Origin: Synaphobranchus kaupii
Taxonomy: Eukaryota > Chordata > Actinopteri > Anguilliformes > Synaphobranchidae
Assembly: GCA_029718625.1 (NCBI GenBank)
Contig: CM056378.1
Span: 65,867,027-65,931,026, forward strand
Length of the DNA stretch: 64,000 nucleotides
Direction: 5' to 3'
Shown: piece by piece, positions 21,149-31,966 of the stretch
How positions within the stretch are numbered: position 1 is the stretch's first letter
How the letters are laid out: each line of letters opens with the position of its first letter
Made by a program: the position numbers and the translations under genes
The notes under the pieces: generated by a model
What the model saw: only the letters and a program-made list of their open reading frames with translations
Databases searched by the model: none
What the model was told of the DNA's origin: nothing

Positions 21149-23384
21149 GGGGTCATTCTGTGTCAAATCAGATAAGGTTGTTGCAGCACCATCTCTCGAT
21201 TTTGTTCAAACCTTGTCTACATCATGAATGGGTCCCAAAACCAAGGCCTGTAAAATATTTCTGTTCAAATCCTATGTTTTCATATTTTTTCAGCCCTTGA
21301 TATTATTTAATTTTTATAGCCTCAAAAACGCCTTATCTGGGAATCTGTGTTTGGGCATTAATATCTTGACAAGTATTGTTCCTAGCCTCACCAAACTTTG
21401 TAGGATGGAAGACAACATGTTTTCTGTATGCCAAAACCCTTAAAAGCCTGTACTACATGCCATTTTATTTTTATAAGGCCCTAGGAAAAAAGGAAGAAAG
21501 TGCAAAATTCCTAAACGTGAGTGATATTGAGGGTACTACAAACCCATATTTTTGCACGAATATGATATCAATCATACTTTTTTCTGCAAATACAATCTTT
21601 TATTAATTTTGTGCCAATATTTGAGGTCTCTACCACCAATAGACATGAAGATATTATGAATAAAACAAGGCGTGGTAGCATATTTTGGTCATTTTCATAG
21701 GACCAAAATGGTATGTGGGGTAGCTAGCAGGAACATAAAAATGTTCATGGAAATTGCTTGATGTAGTGCCAAAGTCCTTACGTTTTTCCTTCATACAAAA
21801 ATACACACAGATTTGAATGATATTTTACCTATGGCAGAAAAACGTACATTTCAGGATTACATTTTTTTGCCTCAGTATCTCCATGATTATTGAATTCCTG
21901 CATCATAGGAATTGTAAGAAATAAAGGATAAGCATGTTTTCAGTATGTTCATTGGAATTGAGGGCATTTGAGATGGGAATCATGTCTCCGGTAAGGTCCT
22001 GAATATTGAAAATAAGTTAAATATTTTGATAAAACCTCTGGTATAAGGAGGAATAAGTGGTATCCTAAATGGCCCTTTCAAGCTCCAGTGGGAGTATCTA
22101 AATGTGTTTCCACATAAAAGGTTGGATGTGTTTATACATGTACGTAATTTTACAGTGTGCATGTTAGAAAGCTATATATGGAAATTGTACTGATACACAT
22201 GTTGAAACACACAGTGAAATCATCAGTATATGCCCTTATATTCACCAATCAGTAAATAATGGAACATAGGGATTCCACTTATCAAGAAAACACCAAGCAT
22301 GTACCTAATTCAGTCCTGTTGTTCAAGTTATATGGTTAAAGGATAATTGTTTTTATCACATGTAATTTCTAGTACATCATTTGCTACATTGCAATTACAT
22401 TACAATTTTCAATAAAGTTATTTGAATTTTTTATTGAGTATCTTATTCTTTTTAAAATATAGGATATAAAATTTAACCACTCCATTGAATATAGCATCTA
22501 TCAGAGTTAATGCCTTTTTTCTATAATGAGGCCTTGATAGTAAAGAATAGCTTGCATTAATGACCTATAGTAAAATGAGCCTACAGAAAACATGTATTTC
22601 TTTGCTCCAATCAATATTTCAGAGGCTGGGACACACATAAGTAGAGATAATAAGAGAAGACCCTGCTTCTTCATTATGGAAGTTTTTTTCCTAGAAGTAA
22701 AACAATGCCTTTAACTATGTGTATTTATCTATGAAGGGAACATGGAAGGACATTGGCAGTTTGTACACTAAATGACCATACATTAAGCTATTTCCACATA
22801 CATTTTCATGTTCCTACTAGCTACCCCACATACCATTTTGGTCCTATGAAAATGACCAAAAAATGCTACCACACCTTGTTTTATTGTTAATATCTTCATG
22901 TACATTAGTGGTAGAGACCTCAAATATTGGCACAAAATTAATTAAAGATTGTATTTGAAGAAAAAATAATGATTGATACCATATGGGTGCAAAAAAATTG
23001 GTTTATAATACCCTCAATATCACTCTCGTTTAGGAATTTTTCACTTTTTTCCAAATCTAGGGCCTTATAAAAAATAAAATGGCATGCAGTACAGGCTTTT
23101 AATGGTTCAATCATACTGAGAATATGTTTGTCTTCCATGGTGAGGCTAGGAATAATACTTTTCAAGATATTAATGCCCAAAAATGGCTTCCCAGGCGTTT
23201 TTGAGAGTGTAAAAATAAAAAAATATCAAGGGCCAAAAAAATATAAAAACATTGGAATCGAACAAAAATATTTACAGGCCTTAGTTTTGGGACCCAAACA
23301 TTATATAGACACATTTTGAACAAAATCTGAGACGGTGCTGCATCCACTTTCCTGGATTCTATCTGATTTGACACGGAATGACCC
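21149..23384 (+). mobile_element. foldback-type DNA element with ~660-bp inverted arms
   Basis: The left end GGGTCATTCTGTGTCAAATC and the inverse of GGGTCATTCCGTGTCAAATC at the right end (23384) start inverted arms that stay alignable to about 21805 and 22715. Shared landmarks include 'gtgatattgagggta', 'gtatgtggggtagctag' and 'ccttgatatt'. The interior (~21806-22714) has no domain-bearing ORF. ATT at 21146-21148 and 23385-23387 is a candidate target duplication, and the right flank is the 42-bp minisatellite. Superfamily unresolved. Confidence 0.75.
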
Positions 23385-23583
23385 ATTATGGACTCAATGT
23401 GTAAATCAACCACAGCATTAAGTCACATAACAGGCTCAACATGCAAATCAACCACAGAATTAAGACATATAACGGACTCAATGTGCAAATCAACCATAGG
23501 AGTAAGTCACCTAACAGACTCAACGTGCAAATCAACCCACAGAATTAAGTCACAGAACAGACCCAATGTGCAAAACCAATTGC
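23385..23583 (+). repeat. 42-bp minisatellite, forward segment 2
   Basis: Roughly five units in the same orientation as 16407-16752 resume directly at the right border of the foldback element. The orientation flips between 23583 and 23595. Confidence 0.82.
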
Positions 23584-23594
23584 ACTTCCAATTC

Positions 23595-24541
23595 TGCAGT
23601 TGATGTGCACATTCAGTCCGTTATGTGACTTAATTTTGTGGTTGATTTAAATGATGAGTCCATAATGTGACTTACTTCTATGGTTGATTTGCACGTTGAG
23701 ACCGTTATGTGACTTAATCCTGTAGTTTATTTGCATGTTGAGTCTGTTAGGTGACTTACTCCTGTGGTTGATTTGCACATTGAGTCCATTATGTGACTTA
23801 AAGGGGAACGCCAGGTTATTTCTTAAACTTCTATATCGATTTTATATGTTTAATGTGATTCTAGAAGCTTACCGCACTAGAACTGTGCGTCCCGGTTCCC
23901 TTGGTTTCCAGCTTGTTTCCAGATGCGCTGCATTGTGCTGATCTACATCAGTGGTGGTTAATTTCAGCTGCAAGTCTACTGTATACTGGAAGGTTCAAAA
24001 TTGATCAGATTCGCTGATGGATAAAAGTCTTCAAGAGGGTCTTCAAAAGGCTTCAAGAATCACATTAAACATATAAAATCAATATAGAAGTTTAATAAAT
24101 AACCCGGCGTTGCCCTTTAATGCTGTGGTTGATTTACATGTTGAGTCCAAAATGTGACTTACTCCCATGGTTTATTTGCATGTTAAGTCCATTATCTTAA
24201 TTCTGTGGTTGATTTTCACGTTGAGTCCATCATGTGACTTCCTCCCGTGGTTTATTTGCACGTTAAGTCCATTATATGCCTTAATTCTGTGGTTTATTTG
24301 CATGTTGAGACTGTTATGTGACTTAATTCTGTGGTTAATTTTCACATTGAGTCTGTTATGGGACTTACTCCGGTGGGTTGATTTGCATGTTGAATCCATA
24401 ATGTGACTTGCTCCTGTGGTTGATTTGCACATTGTGACTCAATTCTGTGGGTTGATTTGCACATTGAGTCCATAATGTGACTTATTTCTGTGGTTGATTT
24501 TCACGTTCAGTCCATCATGTAACTTACTCCTGTGGTTGATT
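23595..24541 (-). repeat. 42-bp minisatellite, reverse segment
   Basis: Units of the form 'ttgatttgcacattgagtcc' 'attatgtgacttactcctgt' run in reverse orientation, about five before and ten after a Kolobok-like MITE at 23802-24116. Together with the forward units they make a head-to-head array. The minus-strand frame is open for 86 residues (24172-24432) as 14-residue repeats. Confidence 0.82.
23802..24116 (+). mobile_element. Kolobok-like MITE
   Basis: A 315-bp element with ends AGGGGAACGCCAGGTTATTT and the inverse of AGGGCAACGCCGGGTTATTT. The inverted similarity extends about 65 bp ('cttctatatcgattttatat' / 'atataaaatcaatatagaag'). It is flanked by TTAA at 23798-23801 and 24117-24120, and the minisatellite unit reads continuously when it is removed. 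TTAA plus AGGG termini fit Kolobok; no coding capacity. Confidence 0.85.
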
Positions 24542-24544
24542 TGT

Positions 24545-24655
24545 TATGGATGGTTTAGCTGAACATACAGCATGCATGCATGCACAATCGCACATGCGTG
24601 CACACACTCACATATACAAACATACAAACTCATACGCATGCACACAGAGCAAGCC
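24545..24655 (+). repeat. CA-rich repeat block, copy 2
   Basis: It repeats the order of 10526-10660: 'ggatggtttagctgaacata', a GCATGCATGCATGC run, short CA tracts, and 'catacgcatgcacacagagc'. It directly follows the reverse minisatellite, marking this as the other border of the same ancestral locus. No gene was recognised from 24656 to 24912. Confidence 0.72.
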
Positions 24656-24912
24656 ATGGGCGCCTGGATGGCTATCAGGGATCGCTAAAACAATGAACAC
24701 TGCTATCCCGCTGACTGAATCCCTCCCATATATCCCTTGGGTGATGCAAAGCCAACTGTGTGCCGGCCCTGCAGGGCTTCTGGCACGGGTCGGATTCAAT
24801 CCAAGACTGTGGTGCTCCCTTATGTGCTGCAAGCAGCACTTTTACAGAGTTAGCTTTCCTAGCAGCCCTGACTGAGCAAATTTTGAACATTTGTCAATAC
24901 ACAGTAAGTATA

Positions 24913-25170
24913 GTGCAGTCCATAAATATTTGGACAATGACATTTTTGTTGTTTTGGCTCTGTACTCCAGCAAATATTATTTGAAATGAAACAATGAACA
25001 TTAAGTTAAAATACAGAACGTCAGCTTTAATTTGAGGTTATTTGCATTAATTTGTAGGAATTTCAGCCCTTTTTTATACATTGTTCCCCCATTCTAGGGA
25101 AGCAAAAGTAACTGGTTAAATTAACATAATCTTGAATAATGTCGTAATATTTCAATTTTTTCTTTATTGC
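24913..25170 (+). mobile_element. 5' end of a Tc1-like element (truncated)
   Basis: The sequence 'gtgcagtccataaatatttg' 'gacaatgacatttttgttgt' 'tttggctctgtactccagca' is the terminal and subterminal region of a common fish Tc1 family. It begins after TA (24911-24912). There is no transposase and no opposite end, so the element is truncated. Confidence 0.65.
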
Positions 25171-25473
25171 TTGCACACTAAAATTGGTGCTATTAACCCA
25201 ATTAATAAAACTTTAAGATGTGCAAAAAGAAAGACAATTTCTTCAAAACTATAAGCACATTTCACTTCTTTTCACACAAATTCCCATCTCTTTAACACTT
25301 TTCCAAAAAACTTCACGCTATTCTCATGAGGCACATAAATCTCTTGTGTTCATATGGAAAACACTAGCATCCAAAAGGCTAAACTTCAATGATCAACTTA
25401 AATACTCAATCAGCCATCAGAGCTTCAGCACAAATTAAAGGGCTACAGATGAGCTCTGCTGTGTTGGAAAACA

Positions 25474-25737
25474 ATGGCTGACCACATTGCAGCACGAGGC
25501 AGAGGGAGAGGAAGGGTGAGAGGAGGAGGAAGAGGAGGTGGAGCAGCAGCAGGAGGAGCAGCAGGAGCAACAAGAGCAAGGCGAGCAAATATCTCCAACG
25601 AGATCCGGGCGACTTTGGTTGACCATGTAGTCAACCATGGTTTGACCCTGAGGGAGGCCGGGCAGAGGGTTCAGCCAAATCTGAGCCGCTTCACTGTTGC
25701 CTCTATAATCCGAGCATTCAGAAATGAGAATAGGTAA
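25474..25737 (+). CDS. IS630/mariner-like transposase N-terminal exon
   Basis: The frame opens MADHIAARGRGRGRVRGGGR, an Arg-Gly-rich leader of about 35 residues. It then has 'ISNEIRATLVDHVVNHGLTL' and 'REAGQRVQPNLSRFTVASII', a helix-turn-helix typical of IS630-like (Tc1/mariner-related) proteins of fish. The apparent stop lies inside a consensus donor (AG|GTAAGT at ~25734), so it is best read as exon 1 whose 3' exons are missing. No catalytic domain was found downstream in the next 4 kb. The RGG leader could bind nucleic acid; this is inference. Confidence 0.6.
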   Translation: MADHIAARGRGRGRVRGGGRGGGAAAGGAAGATRARRANISNEIRATLVDHVVNHGLTLREAGQRVQPNLSRFTVASIIRAFRNENR

Positions 25738-25828
25738 GTAAAGATAATGGGAGTAATATACTCTCTACTCTTGTTATTTACTGCAACATATCAACACATT
25801 ACCCAGTGGCTACTGCAGAATATCTGAA

Positions 25829-26085
25829 CAAAAAACATTTTACTCACGCATAGCCTACAAAGTTATTCATTAAAACTTGCAAAAAACTAGGCCAGACATT
25901 AAAAGTATTGATATGGAAATGAGGTCGTTACAACAAACAATATTGCCTATTGTAGCTCACACTAATTAAACTAGCTCTATTCCAAAGGAATGCTACGCAA
26001 TCTTTCCTAAATGATTTCATGTAACTTGGCCCTGTGTTTTTTCATCTTACCATCTGAAGAGGATGTGGTCATTGAAACTTTGTGC
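25829..26085 (+). repeat. left arm of a long inverted repeat
   Basis: It is homologous in reverse orientation to 27415-27747, with shared landmarks 'gtgagctacgataggcaac' versus 'attgcctattgtagctcac' and 'cttaccatctgaa'. The arms are diverged and the right arm is longer by small insertions. The 1.33-kb loop holds a solo LTR. Confidence 0.7.
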
Positions 26086-26329
26086 CACATCAAAATGTCA
26101 GGTGTCAATCGTGAGTACACTATAGGCTATGTTTGAATAATTGTCTGCATCCTGTGCTTCGGGTCTATGACAAACACAACATGAATGAAATGCATAATGA
26201 TGATAATAATAATAATTCTAATATTTGTATTTGAATAGAAACCTGTGTGGTCCTATAGAGCCTAGACATTATTTTGTTCAAAAAAACATTTGTTATTATT
26301 TTGCATGTTAAAACAATTAGTACTATTTT

Positions 26330-27031
26330 TGTAAGGGGGAAGTGTAAGGTTCGGAGAACCAAGTGCCACAACCAAGGGATCTAAAAGTGTATATCGTGAG
26401 AAATACACCACTAAGTGGACAGCTCCGCAGTAGAAGGGGAAATGAAAATAAACAATGGGAATCAAAACCTACTGGCGTAAGCCAACACAAAAACAACCTC
26501 AAAAGAGGGCAAACTCGGCGATCACGAGTAATAAAACAACTAAAGAACCTCACGCTCTCACACAGGAAGCGTATAACTGGAGGTCACAGAAAAACAAAGG
26601 AAAGCCCGTGTAACAAGGGAGAAATAAATGAAAATAGAAATAGAACCTGCTACCTACAGCTCTAGGTGTGAAGGAGCTGAACAAAAGGTAACAGGTAGAG
26701 CAGTATAAAAGGATAACGAGAGAAAAAGAAACAAAAAGACTAAATAAATCTCTACCCTAACTCTTAACCGGACTACCTACGTTTCTTATTTGTAACAACC
26801 AGAAACGTAGAGACCGCAATCCTATACCTTACCGACTTCGATGTCAAATAGCAAAGACAATATCAAAGCGTCAGAAATGCGGAAGTCCTGGGCTATTTAT
26901 AACCGGCAGGAAATCCAAAATAGGTGAAAGGAATAATTGCCGGGCGAGATTCAAACACGACAGATTGCCCCGACGTCGCCAAAAGAAAGAACGACCGCAG
27001 AAACAACCGGAGGCTGCCAGAAACCATGACA
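26330..27031 (+). mobile_element. solo LTR with 5-bp target duplication
   Basis: The 702-bp segment begins TGTAAGGGGG and ends CCATGACA, and is flanked by ATTTT at 26325-26329 and 27032-27036. The terminal CATGACA matches the U5 end of the LTR at 63208-63578 (read on its own strand), which suggests plus orientation and a related gypsy group. Several AATAAA motifs and a TATAAAAGG box lie inside. The short ORFs in it are not meaningful. Confidence 0.82.
26704..26712 (+). promoter_or_regulatory. TATA box of the solo LTR
   Basis: TATAAAAGG lies about 375 bp into the LTR, a plausible U3 promoter position for plus orientation. A minus-strand TATAAATA also occurs near 26900, so orientation rests more on the CATGACA terminus. 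Confidence 0.4.
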
Positions 27032-27414
27032 ATTTTAGTGATTTGGCTTCATCTGACCCACAAACATGCAGGAGGCTACATTAATGGGGCAAACATACTG
27101 TATGTCTGGATAGGTTTATAAAATTCAATATTTAGGGTATTTACTAGGTGTAAATATTTCTCATTTTTAACTGTACAAATATTAATTCATCCCCCCTTTC
27201 TCTATTGTAAATGATGTTTCTTGGTATAAATGTCTGTTTGTAAATTCAAATGTTATATGCTGCTAGAAAGATTTCTTTAAAAACCTGTAATTTTCTAAAA
27301 TTAACTTGACAATCAAGTATAAACATTTTTTCTGGTGTGTCATTTTTCCTCAACTGTTTAAAACATTAATTGAAATGAGGAAAAAAAATTTCCATGAGGA
27401 ATTTTTTTAATTTG

Positions 27415-27747
27415 ACATCTAAAGTTTGAGTGACCACATTCATTCTGTTCAGATGGTAAGATAATAAAACACATGGCGAAGTTACATGAAATAATTTAGG
27501 AATGATTGGGTAGCATTGCTTTGGAATAGAGCTAGTTTAATTAGTGTGAGCTACGATAGGCAACACTGTTTATTGTAACTTGGCCTCCTTTTGATGTCAA
27601 TACTAGTTTTCATTATTAATTACTAGTTTTAATGTAGTTATTAATTTAATAAAGTTTTAATTACTGACTTACAGACAGTGCTTTGTAGGCTCTACATGAG
27701 TAACTTGGCATTTTTGTATGTTGAAAACGTTTTTTGTTCAGATATCA
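27415..27747 (-). repeat. right arm of the long inverted repeat
   Basis: Reverse-complement partner of 25829-26085. Similarity stops at 'gttcagatat' (about 27745), matching the outer limit of the left arm at 25829. Confidence 0.7.
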
Positions 27748-27749
27748 TT

Positions 27750-29700
27750 TCTTTTTGCACTGTTATGAGTAGCTATATAAATGTATAAATCATAAGACAA
27801 TTAAATGTAGAGAGACATGCACACACAGTGCATGGAAACACACATGCATTATAGCTGAAAGAAAGACATAGGCGTGGATTCTGTCTTTTACCATGAACTA
27901 CAAATAAATGAAAGTGCAATATTATGTCATGTTAGCGAATAGTGAAGTCACCGTGTGTAGCCTATGCAAGACAAGGGGTTTTACATGTAACAGCATTATA
28001 GTGATTTATTAGAGTTAAATGAGGCAACAACTTCATTTTATGAGAAAAGGCAATGTATTTCATTTAAATGTCGGTGAGAAATGTTACAGGCCCAGGGGCA
28101 GAATCAAAATGACAGAAGGGCATTTGAGATTGTAAACATTTTAGTATTAAAAAATCTAACATTACCCTATTACTAATAAGTTCAGCTGGCTACATAACGA
28201 TACATCAATATTATAGTATCATAATGCAGAAAATTATGTATAAGATTCCTTTTTGGTTGGGATTAATTTCTTCATAGTAAGTTAAGTATGTAATAAAAAC
28301 CTTTACATGGCTACTCAGTAATTTCATCCATCGATTCCAGCGGCCTGTGCTATGATGACCATGTTTTTGTTAGAAGTTTGTCTTATTTTGACCTGCCCTT
28401 CTCTTTGCCAAAAACAAAGTAAAAGCACAGAAAGTATGCATTGTTTGGAGCGGCGGCTCGGAATGTAGCCTACTAATCTATGTAGGCCTACAATATGCGT
28501 ATGTTATTAACGTACAGATTTCCTGACTCACTGGGCTAGGAGTTCGCTAGCTGGCTAGTTGGGCAGCAAGTATTGCTACAGGCAAAAACTGCACAAAGTC
28601 TAATAAGCATCTTGCAAAAAATCCCCATGTTACCGCCTTGACACTTTTGCTCTCCTCAAACACTCAAAAGCTAATTTACAGAGGGCAATGTGCAGTCAAT
28701 ATCTATCCGTAGCTAACTTGCAACACAAAGACGACGAAAAACGCATTAACTTAATCCCCAAGATTGCTATAATGTGGGAATCATAAAAATGTAATGTCGC
28801 TACATCCCATTTATTATCTGTAGTAAGCAGTTTTCAAAATCAAAAAGATTATTTAGTAACCCACCCTCACCCAACTGGAGCTTGAAAAATACCTGGTGCT
28901 TTCACTTTAAAAAACAGCGCATCTTCACTACGGTTATCCACTACGATAATTTTTTTGTGCGGCTTTGCTCACACAAATCAAAAACACAATTTTTGATATG
29001 CACAGCAATGCTGGTCAGGCGACCCATGAGAAACTCTACACCAGTTCCTTTGAATATAAAAGGCATTTTGACTGCTCACTCATTTGAAGGACATCCAATG
29101 AGCATTGCATTGCACAAAATAATCTCCAAATTCAGTTCCCGAGCTAGCCAGTCCATTCAGTCTCTCCTACCCTATAGGCTACAGCTTTTTTGGCGACAGA
29201 AAAAAGTCATCCAACTTCGGCAACTTAGCTATCTTTTCTGTTGGTCCGTTTTCTCTACCGACTTAAAAGGCATTTTGGTTCTCTTTGTCGTAGCTTGTAC
29301 TCTTTGCTATCTTCCTGACTAGCTAAGTAGCTGGCTGACATTCAAATTTCATGAGTAAAACAGTAGTTAAATTTCACCACCAAAACTTTAGCCTATATCA
29401 TTCTGCATTCATGACATGGTAAAAAATAGACACATGACATTGGAAAAAAAACATAGGCCCCACATGCATGTTTCCCAGCAATCTTTGCATATCAGAAAAT
29501 AAGACAATACTACAGTCAAAGAAAGTAGCCTACCACAGATTATTATTACAATTAATAGTGTTTGCAATACTTTGTCTGCAGAAGTATAACATGTTCATAA
29601 GCTAATGTAAATTTTTTAAAGTGAGTAACCATGAAACGGACATGTTTGTTGTTAATAAAATTCCATAGTGGCTCATATTAGCGTAAATTCTTAATTTTTC
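27750..29700. other. no recognised gene or element
   Basis: AT-rich sequence. The 146-residue ORF at 28882-29322 has no domain I recognise and no splice or repeat context. No paired termini were seen. Confidence 0.4.
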
Positions 29701-29716
29701 CAGTTTCCCAGGTCCC

Positions 29717-30508
29717 GTGTGCTTCAATGGGGGATCCCAGCTGGCGGCCCATCCAGGCGTCCATCAGACTAGAGACTTCCTGTCTCGGCGCTTTTGGTGG
29801 CCCAGCATGGAGAGAGTTGTGTGGGAGTTTGTCTCGGCCTGTTCGGACTGTGCCCGCAACAAGGGCTCACAACTCCCACCCTCGGGTCTTTTACGCCCGT
29901 TACCCGTTCCCAGCCATCCTTGGAGCCACATTGCTTTAGATTTTATCACCGGTTTGCCTGTGCCCACTGTGTTATTTTGGACAGGTTCTCCAAGGCAGCA
30001 CACTTCATCGCTCTCCCTAAACTACCCTCTGCCCCCGAGACCGCTCAGCTGGTGGTAGACTACATTATTAGGGTGCATGGCCTACCGCACGCAGGACATG
30101 GTGCCGGATCGGGGTCCACAATTCGCCGCTTGGTTTTGGCGCTCCTTTTGCACCCAGCAAGGGACGACCATTAGTTTATCCTCTGGTTTTCATCCAGAGA
30201 CTAATGCCCAGACAGAGTGTACCAACCAGACGTTGGAGAACACTCTCCGATGTCTGGCTGCCTCCAAGCCTACCTCTTGGAGTCGCCACCTCGCCTGGGC
30301 GGAGTATGCGCACAACACCTCCTTTGTTCCCAAAGCTAGATGGCTAAATGTAGAGGTCCCATCCGCAGGCTCTTTCGTTCGGAGGTGCAGTGCGGTTTGG
30401 AAGCATGTTCCTGCGTCGCTTTTGCACGCTACAGGGAGACAAAAGGTTTCGTCCGACAAACACCGTCGTTCGGCTCCTTCCTACCGGGTTAGTCGTGGAT
30501 CCCATTAA
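29717..30508 (+). pseudogene. Ty3/gypsy integrase remnant
   Basis: The plus-strand pieces read the integrase zinc site [20 protein letters not shown] then [12 protein letters not shown] (HHCC), followed by '[12 protein letters not shown]' with the first catalytic Asp. A frameshift near 29970 leads to '[20 protein letters not shown]' and another near 30080 to '[13 protein letters not shown]' (second Asp) and 'GFHPETNAQTECTNQTLE' (catalytic Glu). It ends near a degenerate 'HRRSAPSYR'. No reverse transcriptase, gag or LTR is adjacent, so this is an isolated fragment. Confidence 0.9.
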
Positions 30509-30560
30509 GATCACGCACAGAATGAACCCGGTTCTGTGCCTGTGCCCACTGTGTTATTTT

Positions 30561-30608
30561 TGAAAGGGATTCAGAAAGGTTCGTGGATAACTTTCTGAAT
30601 CCCTTTCA
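30561..30608 (+). repeat. perfect 18-bp inverted repeat (hairpin)
   Basis: Arms TGAAAGGGATTCAGAAAG (30561-30578) and its exact reverse complement (30591-30608) enclose a 12-base loop. It lies just after 'tgcccactgtgttatttt' (about 30543), a repeat of the sequence at about 29966-29986 in the integrase remnant. Confidence 0.85.
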
Positions 30609-30644
30609 GTCCCGTCTGGTCCTCTGTCCCGACCCCCCTGACTA

Positions 30645-31690
30645 AGGTTGTCACAATACCAGAATTTTAAACTTCGATACGATACTAGTATAAAAAACGA
30701 TACTCAATACCTCTTTCAATACCACGGCACACAAAAAAAAAAAAGTCCTACGCACACAAAATAGGATACATTTAAAAATATATATTATTAACAACCTGCA
30801 CACAGTGCTGGTACAGAAAAAATCACTGAACACAGAACAAGATTAACATTATTATTACTATTCTTAAATGTTTTCCCTACCTTGTAGGCCTACACATTAT
30901 TTATGTAGTTATTATTGCTTTTAGTATTATTTCTTTTTTTTCTCTAATGTTGCTTCACTTGTAAACACAGTACAGTCTCAGTGGGTTTCCCCTGTAAACA
31001 AAGGATAAATAAAATAAAACAAGAACAGTCCAATTGCAAGGGTCTGGATGTCCTTTGCAGCTTCTCTCTGGTGCTATATGAGAGAAAATCCATAATTTGA
31101 TGGTATAATTATATATAACTTAAATTCCATGTATTTTTATACTAATAAAACTTTCTGTCAGGTCCAACATCACTGGCAGTAATCAATGCGCAAGATCAGC
31201 CTGCTATTTTACGTTAGCTAACGTTGGGTGAAACAAATTTTGGATAAATGTGTAACGTTATCTCGTCAGCTCAGCTGTCAGTGCAACCCCGTTACCTTAC
31301 TTCGGCTAATGTAGTTAGCTAGTTCCTCTTGTTGGCACCATTTTGAAGCACCTTTTGCAAATCGGCTTTTGCAAATCTTTCGCCTTTCCTTCTGCATCCG
31401 CCTCATAGGCAAAATATTGCCAAACAGCACTCCTACTATTTTCTTTTTCAACTTACGTTAGTTCTGGAGCTGGACTTGCCATGGCTAACTCTAGCTAGCT
31501 TCTTGAATAACAGTGACGGGTCGCTGGCTGTTCTGAGTGACAGTCACTGGCGTGTTTTGTCTCGTTGTTTTGCACTGAGTACCTGTAGTGCTTGTGCCTC
31601 TGCCATTGTCACTCACTCACTCAGTCAGTCACGTGGTGGGTTCGTTGCTGGAGAGAATGCCGTAATGAAGCCAGAGGCACTTGTGGAATA
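30645..31690 (-). mobile_element. hAT element remnant with BED finger
   Basis: The left border 'ggttgtcacaatacc' resembles the TAGGGNTGTCACGATACC type of hAT terminus. A BED zinc-finger fragment on the minus strand (31321-31440) lies where the transposase N-terminus should be. The opposite terminus was not found; 31690 is approximate. Confidence 0.55.
31321..31440 (-). pseudogene. BED zinc-finger exon of a hAT transposase
   Basis: Minus-strand reading 'SAVWQYFAYEADAEGKAKDL' then 'QKPICKRCFKMVPTRGT' has the aromatic start (VWQYF) and the CxxC pair of a BED finger, but ends before the His pair. A short upstream piece near 31480 (MASPAPEL) is followed by a donor-like gtaagt. Confidence 0.6.
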
Positions 31691-31921
31691 AAATTCAGGT
31701 ATGAAAACTAATCATCCAGAATGTGTCTAAATATTATTGGTATAAAGAGTAATTACATAATCCTGGTAGGCATTGTGCAGGGTGTAAGGGCAGGGAGATT
31801 GAGGGAGTGCCCCTCATCTTCCACCCAGGTATTCTTACAGATAAATGCATGAGAGGGAATGATGAGGCCTAAAAACAATATATGACCACTATAGTTGATT
31901 ATACACAATGTACTGTATATT

Positions 31922-31923
<2 letters not shown>

Positions 31924-31959
<36 letters not shown>
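31924..31959 (+). repeat. (TA)n microsatellite, left of a Tc1-like element
   Basis: An uninterrupted TA tract that continues on the other side of the Tc1-like element at about 33556-33588, so the element landed inside one microsatellite. Confidence 0.9.
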
Positions 31960-31961
<2 letters not shown>

Positions 31962-31966
31962 ATATA

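Noticed and set aside
16407..24541. CRISPR-like array
   Set aside because: The 42-bp units are contiguous with no unique spacers, and the context is eukaryotic.
25406..25638. Leucine-, serine- and proline-rich minus-strand ORFs
   Set aside because: They are antisense readings of the Arg-Gly-rich transposase leader.
28882..29322. 146-residue ORF as a possible host gene
   Set aside because: No recognisable domain, start context or splice signal; length is within chance for this composition.
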